A DNA stretch of 64,000 nucleotides from Eisenibacter elegans DSM 3317 (GCF_000430505.1 NZ_KE387152.1:1-64000); one strand, 5' to 3'; shown: positions 53,880 to 63,794, numbered from the stretch's first letter. Numbers and translations: made by a program. Notes: generated by a model not told the origin, from the letters alone.

Positions 53880-56800
53880 ATGAACAGAGGTTTACTATTA
53901 AGCCTGACCTTGCTGCTCTCGCTCTTATATGTAGGAGTATTTGCACAAGGCAGAACAGTAACCGGAACAGTAACCGACGAGAGCGGTGACCCAATTCCGG
54001 GTGTTACTGTAGTAGTGAAGGGAACAACCCAAGGAACTGCTACAGACATCAATGGTCGTTATTCTATCACTGTGCCTGAAAATGCTGTTTTGGTGTTTAG
54101 TGGTGTAGGATTGACCGCTCAGGAGGTTGTAGTAGGCAACCAAACCAATATCAGCCCAACAATCAACTCAGATGTGAAAACACTAGGGGAGGTTGTGGTT
54201 GTAGGTTATGGTACTCAAGAAAAGAGAGAAGTAACTGGCGCCATTACACAAATCAAAGGCGCTGACATTGCCAACCTAGCAACTACTAGTTTTGACCAGC
54301 AGTTAGCTGGCCGTGCAGCAGGTCTGACAGTTACAGTACCTTCTGGTGTATTGGGAGAGTCGCCTCGTATTCGTGTACGTGGTACCAACTCTATCACCTC
54401 AGGCTCATCTCCTTTGATTGTTATCGATGGAGTACCCATGTTTTCTGGTAACTTGAGCAACGGTACTACCGTAAACAACGCTCTTGCAGACCTCAACCCC
54501 AATGATATCGAATCATTTGAGGTATTGAAAGACGGTGCTGCAACAGCTATCTATGGTTCTCGTGCCGCCAACGGTGTACTTTTGATTACTACTAAAAGAG
54601 GTAAGGCGGGACGCTCAAAACTAACCTATGACACATGGTTTGGTTGGTCTCAAGCGGCAAACCGTTTTGATTTGCTCAACGCTGATGAGTTTGTTCAGAT
54701 TCAAAACGAAAAACTTGCGGCTGCTGGTGATCCTGCATTGTTTAATGTAAGTGGAATCAATACCAATTGGCAAGACTTGATATTCCGTACAGGCTTCCAA
54801 CAAAGCCACAACGTATCGTTGAGCGGAGGTACAGAGCGTACAACATACTTCTTCTCTGCTAACTGGACCAAGCAAGAGGGATTTGTGCAAAGCAATGAGT
54901 TCCAAAGAGCAGCTATCCGTGCCAATGTTGATCAAAAAGTAACCAATTGGTTGAAAGCTGGTATGAGTACCTCACTTGCAAGATCTCAAAACATTGGTCT
55001 GAACACTGGTCGTAACTCACTGAGTGGTAACATTACAAACGCTTCTCGTTTGTGGCCTAACGTATCTCCATTTGATGCAAACCACCCAACAGGCTTTAAC
55101 ATCGAGGCTGGTAACAGACTAGGCAGAGGTGTAAATGGTGTGCCAATCACCTTTAACTACCCCAACATTGCTTTTGTATTGGCCAACAACCTCAATAACT
55201 CAAGCTCTTATCGTTTGTTGAACAACGTATATGCAGAGGTGAATATCCCAGGTATAGAGGGGCTTACAATTCGTACCCAATATGCGACTGATATCGCTTT
55301 TGTAGACGATTTTACTTTTTGGGATTCTCGCCACGGAGATGGTTTTGGTTCAAATGGATTGGTAAGCCAAGGTGCTTCTACCTATATGCGTTGGAACTGG
55401 CAGAACACAATCAATTACTCCAAAACTTTTGCCGATGTGCATAAAATCGGTGTTATCGTTGGGGTAGAATACCAGCAAGACAAAAACAGAGCAGCAATTG
55501 CTCAAGGTCAGAACTTAACGAATGACTTTTTTGGCCGTACCAATATCGTCAGTGGTTCATTTGAAACACCTACAGTAACAGGTGGCGCTACTCAAAATGG
55601 TTTTGACTCTTACTTTGGCCGTTTGAACTATGCCCTCAAGGATCGCTACTTGTTCAACATCAGTGTTCGTAATGACGGGATATCAGCACTATTGCCCCCC
55701 AATAGAAGAGGTACATTTGTTGGTGGTTCAGTAGGATGGCGTATCTATGAGGAAGGCTTCTTCCAGAATGCATTGGGCAACATCTTCTCTGATTTTAAAA
55801 TCCGTGCAAGTTATGCCCAAGTAGGTAACGTGGATATCGGTAACTTCCCTGCTGTAGGAACCTTTGGTATAGCCCAGTATGGCTCTCAACTAGGTATCAG
55901 CTACAACCGCCTTGGTAACGTAGCCAACCCTGATTTGCAATGGGAAGTAAGTAACAAGCTTGATGTTGGCGTTGAATTTGGATTGCTGAGCAATAGAGTT
56001 TCAGTAGAGTTTGACTACTACCGCAACGATATTGACAAGCTTATCCTAGCTACGCCTACTGCACCTTCTTTAGGATTACCAGATAATAGCATCAACAGAA
56101 ATATCGGTGGCATTGTCAACTCAGGGATAGAGCTACACATTGCAGCCGCAGTGTTAGAAACTAATGGAGGCTTCCGATGGAATACCGACTTCAATTTCTC
56201 TACTAACAGAAATGAGATTACTGCACTCAATAACAATGAGGACATCCTCTTTACATACAACATCAACCGTGTAGGGCAGCCTATTGGTAGCATCTACGGA
56301 TTTGATTTTGTAGGTGTAAACAGTGCCAATGGTAATCCTATCTATAGAAAAGCCAATGGTGATTTGGTACAGTATCACTTGACAAATGGTGTGTCAGGAA
56401 GCTACCGTGTGTTCAATCCTGCTAACCCTGCCAACATAGCAGAGGCAGCTACATTGACAGCCAATGATCGTGTGTTGTTGGGTAATCCTAACCCTACTTG
56501 GTTTGGTGGTTGGTCTAACAATTTCTCTTACAAAGGCTTCGATATGGAGATTTTCTTGCGCTTCTCAGGAGGTAACAAGATTATGAACGTTACCCGACAA
56601 GAATTGCTTTCATTGAACTTCGTAAACAATGGTCGCGAAATTCTTGAGCGCTGGACTACTCCTGGTCAACAAACCAATGTACCTAGAATGGGCTCTGGCA
56701 CTGGTGCTACCAACTTCTTGTACAACAGTGGATTTGCTGACAGCCGATTTGTAGAAGCTGGAGATTTCCTACGTATTCAAAATATCGTGTTGGGATATAC

Positions 56801-57005
56801 CCTGCCTAAGCAAATAGTAGAACGTGTTAATATGCAGCGTCTGAGACTTTATGCTCAAATGCAAAACGTACTGGTCTTCACTAAATACAAAGGGCTAGAT
56901 CCTGAGTTGAACGCCAACCCTAACTCCAACAGTCAGTTTGGTATCGACTTCAACGGTAACCCGCTTCCAAGAACTATTACCTTTGGTTTGAACGCTACGT
57001 TTTAA
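53880..57005 (+). CDS. SusC-family TonB-dependent transporter 2
   Basis: A 1041-residue RagA/SusC transporter built like the first: signal peptide (MNRGLLLSLTLLLSLLYVGVFAQ), carboxypeptidase-like domain (GTVTDESGDPIPGVTVVVKG), plug (VVVVGYGTQEKREVTGAITQI to YGSRAANGVLLITTKRGKAG) and a barrel ending LPRTITFGLNATF. Beyond the signal and domain starts the two SusC proteins differ widely, which suggests different ligands. The SusD partner follows 20 bases downstream. Confidence 0.95.
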   Translation: MNRGLLLSLTLLLSLLYVGVFAQGRTVTGTVTDESGDPIPGVTVVVKGTTQGTATDINGRYSITVPENAVLVFSGVGLTAQEVVVGNQTNISPTINSDVKTLGEVVVVGYGTQEKREVTGAITQIKGADIANLATTSFDQQLAGRAAGLTVTVPSGVLGESPRIRVRGTNSITSGSSPLIVIDGVPMFSGNLSNGTTVNNALADLNPNDIESFEVLKDGAATAIYGSRAANGVLLITTKRGKAGRSKLTYDTWFGWSQAANRFDLLNADEFVQIQNEKLAAAGDPALFNVSGINTNWQDLIFRTGFQQSHNVSLSGGTERTTYFFSANWTKQEGFVQSNEFQRAAIRANVDQKVTNWLKAGMSTSLARSQNIGLNTGRNSLSGNITNASRLWPNVSPFDANHPTGFNIEAGNRLGRGVNGVPITFNYPNIAFVLANNLNNSSSYRLLNNVYAEVNIPGIEGLTIRTQYATDIAFVDDFTFWDSRHGDGFGSNGLVSQGASTYMRWNWQNTINYSKTFADVHKIGVIVGVEYQQDKNRAAIAQGQNLTNDFFGRTNIVSGSFETPTVTGGATQNGFDSYFGRLNYALKDRYLFNISVRNDGISALLPPNRRGTFVGGSVGWRIYEEGFFQNALGNIFSDFKIRASYAQVGNVDIGNFPAVGTFGIAQYGSQLGISYNRLGNVANPDLQWEVSNKLDVGVEFGLLSNRVSVEFDYYRNDIDKLILATPTAPSLGLPDNSINRNIGGIVNSGIELHIAAAVLETNGGFRWNTDFNFSTNRNEITALNNNEDILFTYNINRVGQPIGSIYGFDFVGVNSANGNPIYRKANGDLVQYHLTNGVSGSYRVFNPANPANIAEAATLTANDRVLLGNPNPTWFGGWSNNFSYKGFDMEIFLRFSGGNKIMNVTRQELLSLNFVNNGREILERWTTPGQQTNVPRMGSGTGATNFLYNSGFADSRFVEAGDFLRIQNIVLGYTLPKQIVERVNMQRLRLYAQMQNVLVFTKYKGLDPELNANPNSNSQFGIDFNGNPLPRTITFGLNATF

Positions 57006-57025
57006 CAATTAAACACTGATAATCA

Positions 57026-58600
57026 ATGAAAAATCATATAAGAAAAGTAAAGATAGCGCTGCTAACCCTCTCTTTTGGGGTGTTTAGTGCCTGTCAAGTA
57101 ACGGACTTACAGCCGATTAACTCGATAGACCAACGCACAGCATTTAGTAACCCTTCTCTTGTAGAAGCATCTGTGGTTGGGGTATATAATGCTGCCCAGT
57201 CAGGATTTTATGACCCTCTAAACGGTACTGGCAACCAAACTAGAGGATATCCTTTTGGGGCTGCCTCCATTCAGCAGGCGGATAACCGAGGTGAAGATGT
57301 GGTAGACCAAGCAGGTTTTTTTGGTATTACATATGGCACAGCCTATGGCCCTAATACGCCTAACAATGTGAATATGTGGAATACCCTTTATTCACTCATC
57401 AACCAAGCCAATGTAGCTATTGATGGCGTTAAAGGTGCGGCAGCAAGTGGCATTATTACCGCAGCAGCAAGTATCCAATATGAAGCCGAAATGCGATTCT
57501 TGAGAGCATTGGCTTACCATGAGTTGTCGATTCATTTCTGCCGACCTTTTTCAGATAACCCAACAGCTCCCGAGGGTGGTGTGCCTTTGAGACTTACCGC
57601 AATAGTGGATGGTCAAGATGCAACGGCCGCTTCTCAAGTTCGTCGTGCAACGGTTGCTCAAGTATATGAGCAAATCTTGGCTGACTTGGATTTTGCTGAA
57701 GCTAACTTGCCTGCAACTAGAACAGGAAGTTTAAGAATAACTCGTGCCGTTAGAGGTGCAGCTATTGCCCTTAAAGTACGCGTTCGCCTACACCAAGGTG
57801 AGTGGAATGCTGTTCTGACAGAAGGCGCTAAACTAACTGGTGTTTATACCCTAACAGCTACTCCAGAGGGGCCATTTGTTAGCAATGCAGCTAACTCTGA
57901 GAGCATTTTCTCTATCGAAAACAATGCCCAAGATAACCCCGGTGTAAACGGAGCTCTACCTTCTTTCTACAACCGCTCAGGCCGAGCATTGACTGCTATC
58001 AGCCCAGGTATCTGGCGTGCGCCTTGGTGGTTGCAAAGTGATTTGCGTAGAACACAACTCACCCAACCCTTGGGTGGAACTGGCAGTAGAGCCAATCAAC
58101 GCTACTCTTTCAAGTACAGAGACGTAACCAACCGTGCTGATTTTACGCCAATTATTCGTTATGCAGAAGTTATATTGTCTATGGCAGAAGCTGAAGCACG
58201 TGCTAATGGTGTAACAGCTACAGGTCTTGGATATCTGAACCAAGTGCGTAACCGTGCAGTAACTAACGCGGCTGATCAATTTACGCTTACTTCTTTTGCT
58301 ACAACAGATGAGTTTATCACAGCAGTATTGCGTGAGAGAAGAATAGAGTTTTTGTGTGAAGGTCGTCGTTGGCCTGATATTCACAGACTTGCGCAAGATC
58401 CTGTACACTCAGTAGGAGGTATCCCTGCGAAGTTCTCTTCAGCACAGTCTCAAAATGGAGCGCTCTATATTGATGCAGCATTGCCTACCCCTGCATTGAC
58501 AGCGATTCCTTATAGCGATTTTAGATTCTTGTGGCCTATTCCACAACAAGAAATTATCTTGAACCCTACGGTTATTAGGCAGAACCCAAATTGGGGGTAA
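57026..58600 (+). CDS. SusD/RagB-family lipoprotein 2
   Basis: A 524-residue surface lipoprotein (lipobox GVFSACQVT, cysteine about 23). The N-terminal core includes YEAEMRFLRALAYHELSIHFCRPFSD. The C-terminal RagB domain includes IIRYAEVILSMAEAEARANG and VLRERRIEFLCEGRRWPDIHRLAQDP, close to the standard SusD ending. It pairs with SusC 2. A terminator follows at once. Confidence 0.93.
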   Translation: MKNHIRKVKIALLTLSFGVFSACQVTDLQPINSIDQRTAFSNPSLVEASVVGVYNAAQSGFYDPLNGTGNQTRGYPFGAASIQQADNRGEDVVDQAGFFGITYGTAYGPNTPNNVNMWNTLYSLINQANVAIDGVKGAAASGIITAAASIQYEAEMRFLRALAYHELSIHFCRPFSDNPTAPEGGVPLRLTAIVDGQDATAASQVRRATVAQVYEQILADLDFAEANLPATRTGSLRITRAVRGAAIALKVRVRLHQGEWNAVLTEGAKLTGVYTLTATPEGPFVSNAANSESIFSIENNAQDNPGVNGALPSFYNRSGRALTAISPGIWRAPWWLQSDLRRTQLTQPLGGTGSRANQRYSFKYRDVTNRADFTPIIRYAEVILSMAEAEARANGVTATGLGYLNQVRNRAVTNAADQFTLTSFATTDEFITAVLRERRIEFLCEGRRWPDIHRLAQDPVHSVGGIPAKFSSAQSQNGALYIDAALPTPALTAIPYSDFRFLWPIPQQEIILNPTVIRQNPNWG

Positions 58601-58610
58601 CAACCCCTTC

Positions 58611-58638
58611 AAAACCCCACTTAGGTGGGGTTTTTTTT
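58611..58638 (+). terminator. Terminator after SusD 2
   Basis: AAAACCCCAC (58611-58620) pairs with GTGGGGTTTT (58625-58634) around TTAG, followed by a T-run. The stem is the same as in the terminator at 53468. Confidence 0.9.
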
Positions 58639-58759
58639 ATTACCTAGAAGACTATAGTATTTTAGCAACATAAATACTGAATGTGACTGTGATTTGGCTG
58701 TTTTTGTATAATTTGGGTAAAAATTTGGCCTAATACATTTTTTACCAAAGTATACGATT

Positions 58760-60661
58760 ATGAGTTATCAGGATACTTATCAACTTTCTATCAAGGAGCC
58801 ACAGCTTTTCTGGAGCCAACAGGCGGCGCAGCTGCCTTGGTATACTTATCCCAAGCAGGTGCTCACCAAAAACGAGCAGGGTTTTTATCGTTGGTTTGAA
58901 GGGGGGAAGCTCAATACCGCCTATATGGCCGTGGATTGGCACATTAAGCAGGGGCGGGGGGCGCAGCTGGCGCTAATCTATGATTCGCCCGTAACCGATA
59001 CCGTCCGACGTTATACCTATCAAGACCTCGGAGAGGAGGTAGCGCGTTTGGCAGGCTTACTCCGGCAACTGGGGGTGCAAAAAGGGGACAGGGTCATCAT
59101 CTACATGCCAATGATTCCTGAGGCTGCCTTTGCGATGCTTGCTTGTGCGCGACTAGGCGCCGTGCACTCAGTAGTTTTCGGAGGGTTTGCTGCCCACGAG
59201 TTGGCGCTTCGTATCGATGATGCCTTGCCCAAACTCATCCTGACGGCTTCCTGTGGGATAGAAGGAGATAAAATTATTCCTTACAAACCCTTGGTTGACA
59301 AGGCGCTGCTCGAATCTTCACACCAACCTCAGGCCGTATTGTTGTACCAACGTCCACAGTATACCGAACAGCTTGCTGCCCCTTATATCGACTGGGCTGA
59401 GGCGCTGTCGGGTGCTCCCTTGGCTGATTGTGTGCCTGTCGATGCCCACGACCCACTCTATATCCTCTATACCTCTGGTACTACGGGCAAGCCTAAAGGT
59501 ATTGTCAGAGACAATGGCGGGCACGCTGTGGCGATGTATACCAGCTTGCAACACACTTACGGGATGCAGCCCGGGGAAGTGTTTTGGGCGGCTTCTGACC
59601 TAGGTTGGGCCGTGGGGCATTCATATATCGTCTATGCTCCCCTGATTTTGGGCTGTACGACAATCTTGTTTGAGGGCAAGCCTGTCAAAACACCGAATGC
59701 CGGTACGTTTTGGCGTGTCATTGACCAACACAAGGTCCAAGTCTTTTTTACAGCGCCAACGGCTTTCAGGGCTATCAAAAAAGAAGATAGTCAAGGACTT
59801 CTACACCGAACATATGATACCTCAAGCTTGCGTTACCTTTTCTTGGCTGGTGAGCGTTGTGATGTAGATACATACAATTGGGCCACGCAGCTTTTGGGCG
59901 TACCGGTGATAGACCACTGGTGGCAGACGGAGTCAGGACACCCCATGTTGGCCAACCCCATCGGTCTAGAGCCTTTGCCAATACGCCCAGGCTCTGCCGG
60001 AAAGCCCGCCTGTGGCTTCGATGTCAGGGTATTGCGTGAAGATGGGCAACCTGCCGCCCCTAACGAAGAAGGGCTGGTGGTGGTAAAGTTGCCGCTACCG
60101 CCGGGCTGCCTGCCTACACTCTGGAACGATGACACACGCTTTCAGGAGGCGTATATGAGCCGCTTCAAAGGGTTTTACTTTACCGGAGACGGTGGGTATC
60201 GTGATAAAGACGGTTATGTATTTATCACCGGAAGGGTAGATGACCTGATCAATGTAGCCGGCCACCGGCTTTCTACTGCCGAAATGGAAGAGATGGTGGC
60301 CGCTCACCCGGCGGTGGCGGAGTGTGCCGTGATTGGCATTGCAGATCCCCTCAAAGGACAACGTCCGGTGGGTTTAGTGGTATTGAAAGATGGGGTATCT
60401 ATCAGTGCCACACAGTTGGAGGCCGAGTTGGTGGCCAAAGTACGCGAAGATTTGGGCGCGGTGGCTTTTTTCAAAAATGCAGCGGTAGTTAAGCGCTTGC
60501 CGAAGACCCGCTCCGGCAAAATCTTGCGGCGGGTGATGCGTAAAATTGCAGATGGTGAGCCGTTTACAATGCCTTCTACGATAGATGACCCTGTGATTTT
60601 GGAAGAAATCAAAGAGACCTTGGCAAGTCGTGGTATCGGTATAGCCTTTGAAGCAGAATAG
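58760..60661 (+). CDS. Acetyl/propionyl-CoA synthetase (ACSS3/PrpE-like)
   Basis: An AMP-forming acyl-CoA synthetase of 633 residues. The ATP loop LYTSGTTGKPKGIVRDNGG lies at about 234-252, ASDLGWAVGHSYIVY and DHWWQTESGHPM are acyl-binding blocks, and the C-terminal swivel domain carries the conserved lysine in LPKTRSGKILRRVMR. The N-terminal 40 residues and IVRDNGGHAVA resemble propionyl-CoA synthetases more than canonical acetyl-CoA synthetases (acetate forms usually have a longer N-terminus). The exact substrate is uncertain. It converges on the NlpC gene with only 2 bases between stops. Confidence 0.88.
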   Translation: MSYQDTYQLSIKEPQLFWSQQAAQLPWYTYPKQVLTKNEQGFYRWFEGGKLNTAYMAVDWHIKQGRGAQLALIYDSPVTDTVRRYTYQDLGEEVARLAGLLRQLGVQKGDRVIIYMPMIPEAAFAMLACARLGAVHSVVFGGFAAHELALRIDDALPKLILTASCGIEGDKIIPYKPLVDKALLESSHQPQAVLLYQRPQYTEQLAAPYIDWAEALSGAPLADCVPVDAHDPLYILYTSGTTGKPKGIVRDNGGHAVAMYTSLQHTYGMQPGEVFWAASDLGWAVGHSYIVYAPLILGCTTILFEGKPVKTPNAGTFWRVIDQHKVQVFFTAPTAFRAIKKEDSQGLLHRTYDTSSLRYLFLAGERCDVDTYNWATQLLGVPVIDHWWQTESGHPMLANPIGLEPLPIRPGSAGKPACGFDVRVLREDGQPAAPNEEGLVVVKLPLPPGCLPTLWNDDTRFQEAYMSRFKGFYFTGDGGYRDKDGYVFITGRVDDLINVAGHRLSTAEMEEMVAAHPAVAECAVIGIADPLKGQRPVGLVVLKDGVSISATQLEAELVAKVREDLGAVAFFKNAAVVKRLPKTRSGKILRRVMRKIADGEPFTMPSTIDDPVILEEIKETLASRGIGIAFEAE

Positions 60662-60663
60662 AC

Positions 60664-61488
60664 TTACCAAAACCGTTGCCAATGGCTGGTTTGGTGTGTA
60701 TGTCGTTTTTGGACGATATTCCAGATACCGTGTTCGTCTAAGACATCTAAACGTACTGCGTCAAAGGCGTGTAAAATATAGCGAGAGGCGGTGGGCATAC
60801 GTGCCTGCCATCCTTGAGGCAGGTCTTCGGGGTTACAGACGATGCCTACGTGTATGATGCGCCCATCGCTAGGGCGGGCGAAGAAGGCCAAATCAGCCGT
60901 TTGGCTAGCCTCCAAAGTGTCAATACGTAGCCCTTGTGTGGCTTGTTGATATGCGTCGCGGAGCAGCGGATGTCCAGCCAACTTCCAGATTTGCTGCGTA
61001 AACCCAGAACAGTCTATGCCTAGAGGGTGTTTGCCTCCCCAAAGGTAGGGGCTGTTCCAGTAATTCCAAGCAGCCTGCCAAGCTTCTAAAGCGCTCAGCT
61101 TGGTAGCGGTATCGTATACTTTGCCCAGCCATTGGTAAGTTTTTCCGTTAAAACTGCCGCGCCCGGTGTGGATATCAAATTCGGGCAGGTGTGCGCCTAG
61201 CGGCAACCAACTGCATAGCCCATCTTCCCAAATTAGCTGGGCGATGGGCTCGCCACTAACAATAGGTGCTTTTGTGGGTACTGATGACAGGCTGATATAT
61301 TGAGATTCAGACAGATACCCCTCATAACCATCCCATTGATTACGGATATGTAGCCATCCATCTTTGTTGCCCAATACTTCATATATTTCTCCAAAGAGCA
61401 ATTGGGTAACCATTTCGTATCGCTCGCCGGCATCTTGTCGGATAGCGACTACAGGCAGCCCCACAATACCATATACATTACTTGACAT
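60664..61488 (-). CDS. NlpC/P60 (C40) cell-wall peptidase
   Basis: A protein of about 274 residues, probably a gamma-D-glutamyl endopeptidase acting on wall peptides. SH3-like domains occupy the first 125 residues (for example GEIYEVLGNKDGWLHIRNQWDGYEGYL). The C-terminal catalytic domain has the nucleophile in LGIDCSGFTQQIW (cysteine about 160) and the histidine in RIIHVGIV. No signal peptide is visible, so it is either cytoplasmic (recycling) or exported in another way. Starts at 61494 and 61488 are both possible. It lies 33 bases downstream of the flippase gene. Confidence 0.85.
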   Translation of the reverse strand: MSSNVYGIVGLPVVAIRQDAGERYEMVTQLLFGEIYEVLGNKDGWLHIRNQWDGYEGYLSESQYISLSSVPTKAPIVSGEPIAQLIWEDGLCSWLPLGAHLPEFDIHTGRGSFNGKTYQWLGKVYDTATKLSALEAWQAAWNYWNSPYLWGGKHPLGIDCSGFTQQIWKLAGHPLLRDAYQQATQGLRIDTLEASQTADLAFFARPSDGRIIHVGIVCNPEDLPQGWQARMPTASRYILHAFDAVRLDVLDEHGIWNIVQKRHTHQTSHWQRFW

Positions 61489-61527
61489 ACTCATTTGCTA
61501 TATTTTTGTTGGATAGATGGCCTTGGT

Positions 61528-63060
61528 TTAGCGGCGTGTTAGCTTTTGGCCTATGGCCATCAAGAGAGGTCGCTCATACCAAGCAATTAAGGCCAAAAAG
61601 ACACCTATCAGTCCCCAGTGTAGCCCAAGGCTAGGCCAAAAGCTCCACCCCTGTACTGCCCAATGCCCCACGACAATCAATACCGTGGCAGCGGCAATCA
61701 AACTGAGCGCATAACCTACCTCATAAGGAATGGGATAATGCTTTTGTCCCCAGAGGTAGCACACGACCATCATCGTAGCATAAGCGACCAAGGTCGCTAT
61801 GGCGGCTGCGGGATAACCCAACTGGGGAATAAGGGCAAAGTTGACCCCCACTGTTATCAGTGCGCCCAAACCTGTCAGCCAAGCACCGGCGATGGTACTG
61901 TCAGTAAGTTTGAACCAAATACTTAGATTTTGGTATACCCCCAAACACAAATTGGCTAATAACAGAAGAGGGACAATCCAAATGCCCTGGCGATAGACTT
62001 CTTGGCCTAAGAAGTACTGTAACCAGCTCAGATTGAGGCTCACTCCCACATAAATCATACAACAAGCCAACACAAAATAGCGCATTACCCGGGCAAAAGT
62101 TTGGGGTGCTTTCTTGTCGGCTGATTGGCCAAAGAAAAACGGTTCTGCCGCATAGCGGAAGGCTTGGGTAACCAAGCTCATAAAAATAGCCAGTTTGTAT
62201 ACTGCCGAATAAACGCCTACGGCCTCTATTGGGCTGAGGTTGGGGTAGTAGTGTGCTGGCAGCCAATACTTGAGCAAGGCCCTGTCGGATACCTCATTGA
62301 CCATCCCAGCCAAGCCCATCAACATCAGTGGCCAAGCATAATGCAAAACAGGCTTTAACACCGACCCGTCCCAGTCCCAGCGGAAAGCGCTGAAAATAGG
62401 CCAAAACCATAAAATCACTGCGCCATTGGCCAATAGATTGGCCAAAAACACATAACCAATGCCTAGCTCGGGCTGGAAGAGGCGTTCTCCTAAAGGTTGT
62501 AAGGCACTACCATAAGCGCCGCCGGCCATTTGTCTACAAATAACCAAGAAAAACACGTTCAGCAACACATTCAATCCAATATTGAATACCCGCGCTGCAG
62601 CAAAGCGGCTTGCCTTTCCCTGAAGCCTCAGCTGGGCATAAGGCAAAGCCAGCAGGGTGTCTATCGACAGTATTCCGATGAGCCAGTAGAGCAGGTACGG
62701 ACGGTCGGTATAGCCCAATGCGCTCGAAAGGTTAGGCGTAAGCCACCACAAAAGAGCTGAGAACAATACCGTGCTGACCAACATACAGCTCATCAATTGG
62801 TTGAAAACACGTTGTTTGCCAGCTGCGCTGGGTTGGGCTGCCGCAAAGCGGAAGAAGGCCGTTTCCATCCCATAGGTGTAGAGGATGTTGAGAAAGGCTA
62901 CATAAGCATATAGCTCCGAAAAAATACCATATTCTGAAGCGCCAAAACCATAGTGTATGTGGGTATGTAAGGGCACTAGTAGGTAGTTGAGCATGCGGGC
63001 AACAATACTGCTGATGCCGTAGAGGGCTGTTTGGCCAGCCAATTTTTGGAGTAATCCCAT
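61528..63060 (-). CDS. Oligosaccharide flippase-like membrane protein (MATE/Wzx type)
   Basis: A 510-residue protein with about 12-14 membrane helices (starting MGLLQKLAGQTALYGISSIVARMLNYLLVP), the layout of polysaccharide flippases in the MOP superfamily. WPLMLMGLAGMVNEVSDRALLKYWLP is a typical mid-protein block. It would move lipid-linked sugars across the inner membrane. No glycosyltransferase genes are close by, so the substrate cannot be named. It is probably co-transcribed with the NlpC/P60 gene. Confidence 0.85.
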   Translation of the reverse strand: MGLLQKLAGQTALYGISSIVARMLNYLLVPLHTHIHYGFGASEYGIFSELYAYVAFLNILYTYGMETAFFRFAAAQPSAAGKQRVFNQLMSCMLVSTVLFSALLWWLTPNLSSALGYTDRPYLLYWLIGILSIDTLLALPYAQLRLQGKASRFAAARVFNIGLNVLLNVFFLVICRQMAGGAYGSALQPLGERLFQPELGIGYVFLANLLANGAVILWFWPIFSAFRWDWDGSVLKPVLHYAWPLMLMGLAGMVNEVSDRALLKYWLPAHYYPNLSPIEAVGVYSAVYKLAIFMSLVTQAFRYAAEPFFFGQSADKKAPQTFARVMRYFVLACCMIYVGVSLNLSWLQYFLGQEVYRQGIWIVPLLLLANLCLGVYQNLSIWFKLTDSTIAGAWLTGLGALITVGVNFALIPQLGYPAAAIATLVAYATMMVVCYLWGQKHYPIPYEVGYALSLIAAATVLIVVGHWAVQGWSFWPSLGLHWGLIGVFLALIAWYERPLLMAIGQKLTRR

Positions 63061-63164
63061 AGTGCTGCGCTTGATGATAGTAGCGCGGCAAAGTTACACA
63101 AATTTGGATGGATTGGTATGATGGGCAGCAGCGATAGCAATGTGAAAAACATAGAGCCAAGCAG

Positions 63165-63196
63165 CAAAAAAGTCATCCCGAAAGCGCGGGATGACT
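63165..63196 (-). terminator. Terminator of the secreted cysteine-rich protein gene
   Basis: AGTCATCCCG (63171-63180) pairs with CGGGATGACT (63187-63196) around AAAGCG, with an A-run on the left that is a U-run on the minus strand. It is the third copy of this stem in the window. Confidence 0.8.
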
Positions 63197-63257
63197 GCTG
63201 TACTAAAGCCTTAGGTAAGGCGTAGGAGAGTCTGTTTGAGAAGAAGTCAAGGGTTGT

Positions 63258-63794
63258 TTAACCCCGTTTTTTGAGCCAAGCAGTATATTTCTTATCATTG
63301 ATAACGTTAGCAGCAGGGAAAGCAGGCAAACCACCACAGCCTCTTCCATAGTTGGCATTGGTGAGAAAGCCTAGCTGCTTGGGACCGCTTTTGTCTAAAT
63401 AAAAATGGTAATCACGCGCTACAATCTCATTATAGGGCATGTTGTCGATGTAGAATGGGCTCAGCCCTTTATTTTCTACAATGAATCCACCAAGCATCAT
63501 GCCATCGACACGTACCGAGAAGCGGCTCTCATCGTAATCACAGACTTCGATGCTGACAGAACGCACCAAAACCAGCTTCCCAACATAACGGTCGCCGCCA
63601 TACTCTTGGGCTACCTCGTCGCAGCAGTCGCAAAAATCCATAATATAGCCCTGTGTTTTGATTTTGGCCGCTAGTTGTTCGGCTTCGCTACGACTCATGC
63701 AGTCGTCAGGGTCTGCCCACACACTCAAAGGAAAGAGGAGTAGTAGGCTGGCGGCCAATAAGCGGCCATAGAGGGAAGTAATGTTTGTAAACAT
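63258..63794 (-). CDS. Secreted cysteine-rich protein of unknown function
   Basis: Not recognised. The 178-residue protein has a signal peptide (to about residue 27, LSVWADPDD) and at least six cysteines in the mature part, including a FCDCCDE cluster (about 55-60) and GRGCGGLPAFP near the end. Acidic residues are frequent. The cysteines could form disulfides or bind metal. It has its own terminator and no operon partner in the window. Confidence 0.7.
   Translation of the reverse strand: MFTNITSLYGRLLAASLLLLFPLSVWADPDDCMSRSEAEQLAAKIKTQGYIMDFCDCCDEVAQEYGGDRYVGKLVLVRSVSIEVCDYDESRFSVRVDGMMLGGFIVENKGLSPFYIDNMPYNEIVARDYHFYLDKSGPKQLGFLTNANYGRGCGGLPAFPAANVINDKKYTAWLKKRG

Noticed and set aside
48952-58600. 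Polysaccharide utilisation locus
   Set aside because: No glycoside hydrolase, lyase, sulfatase or hybrid regulator is near the two SusCD pairs, so a glycan target cannot be claimed.
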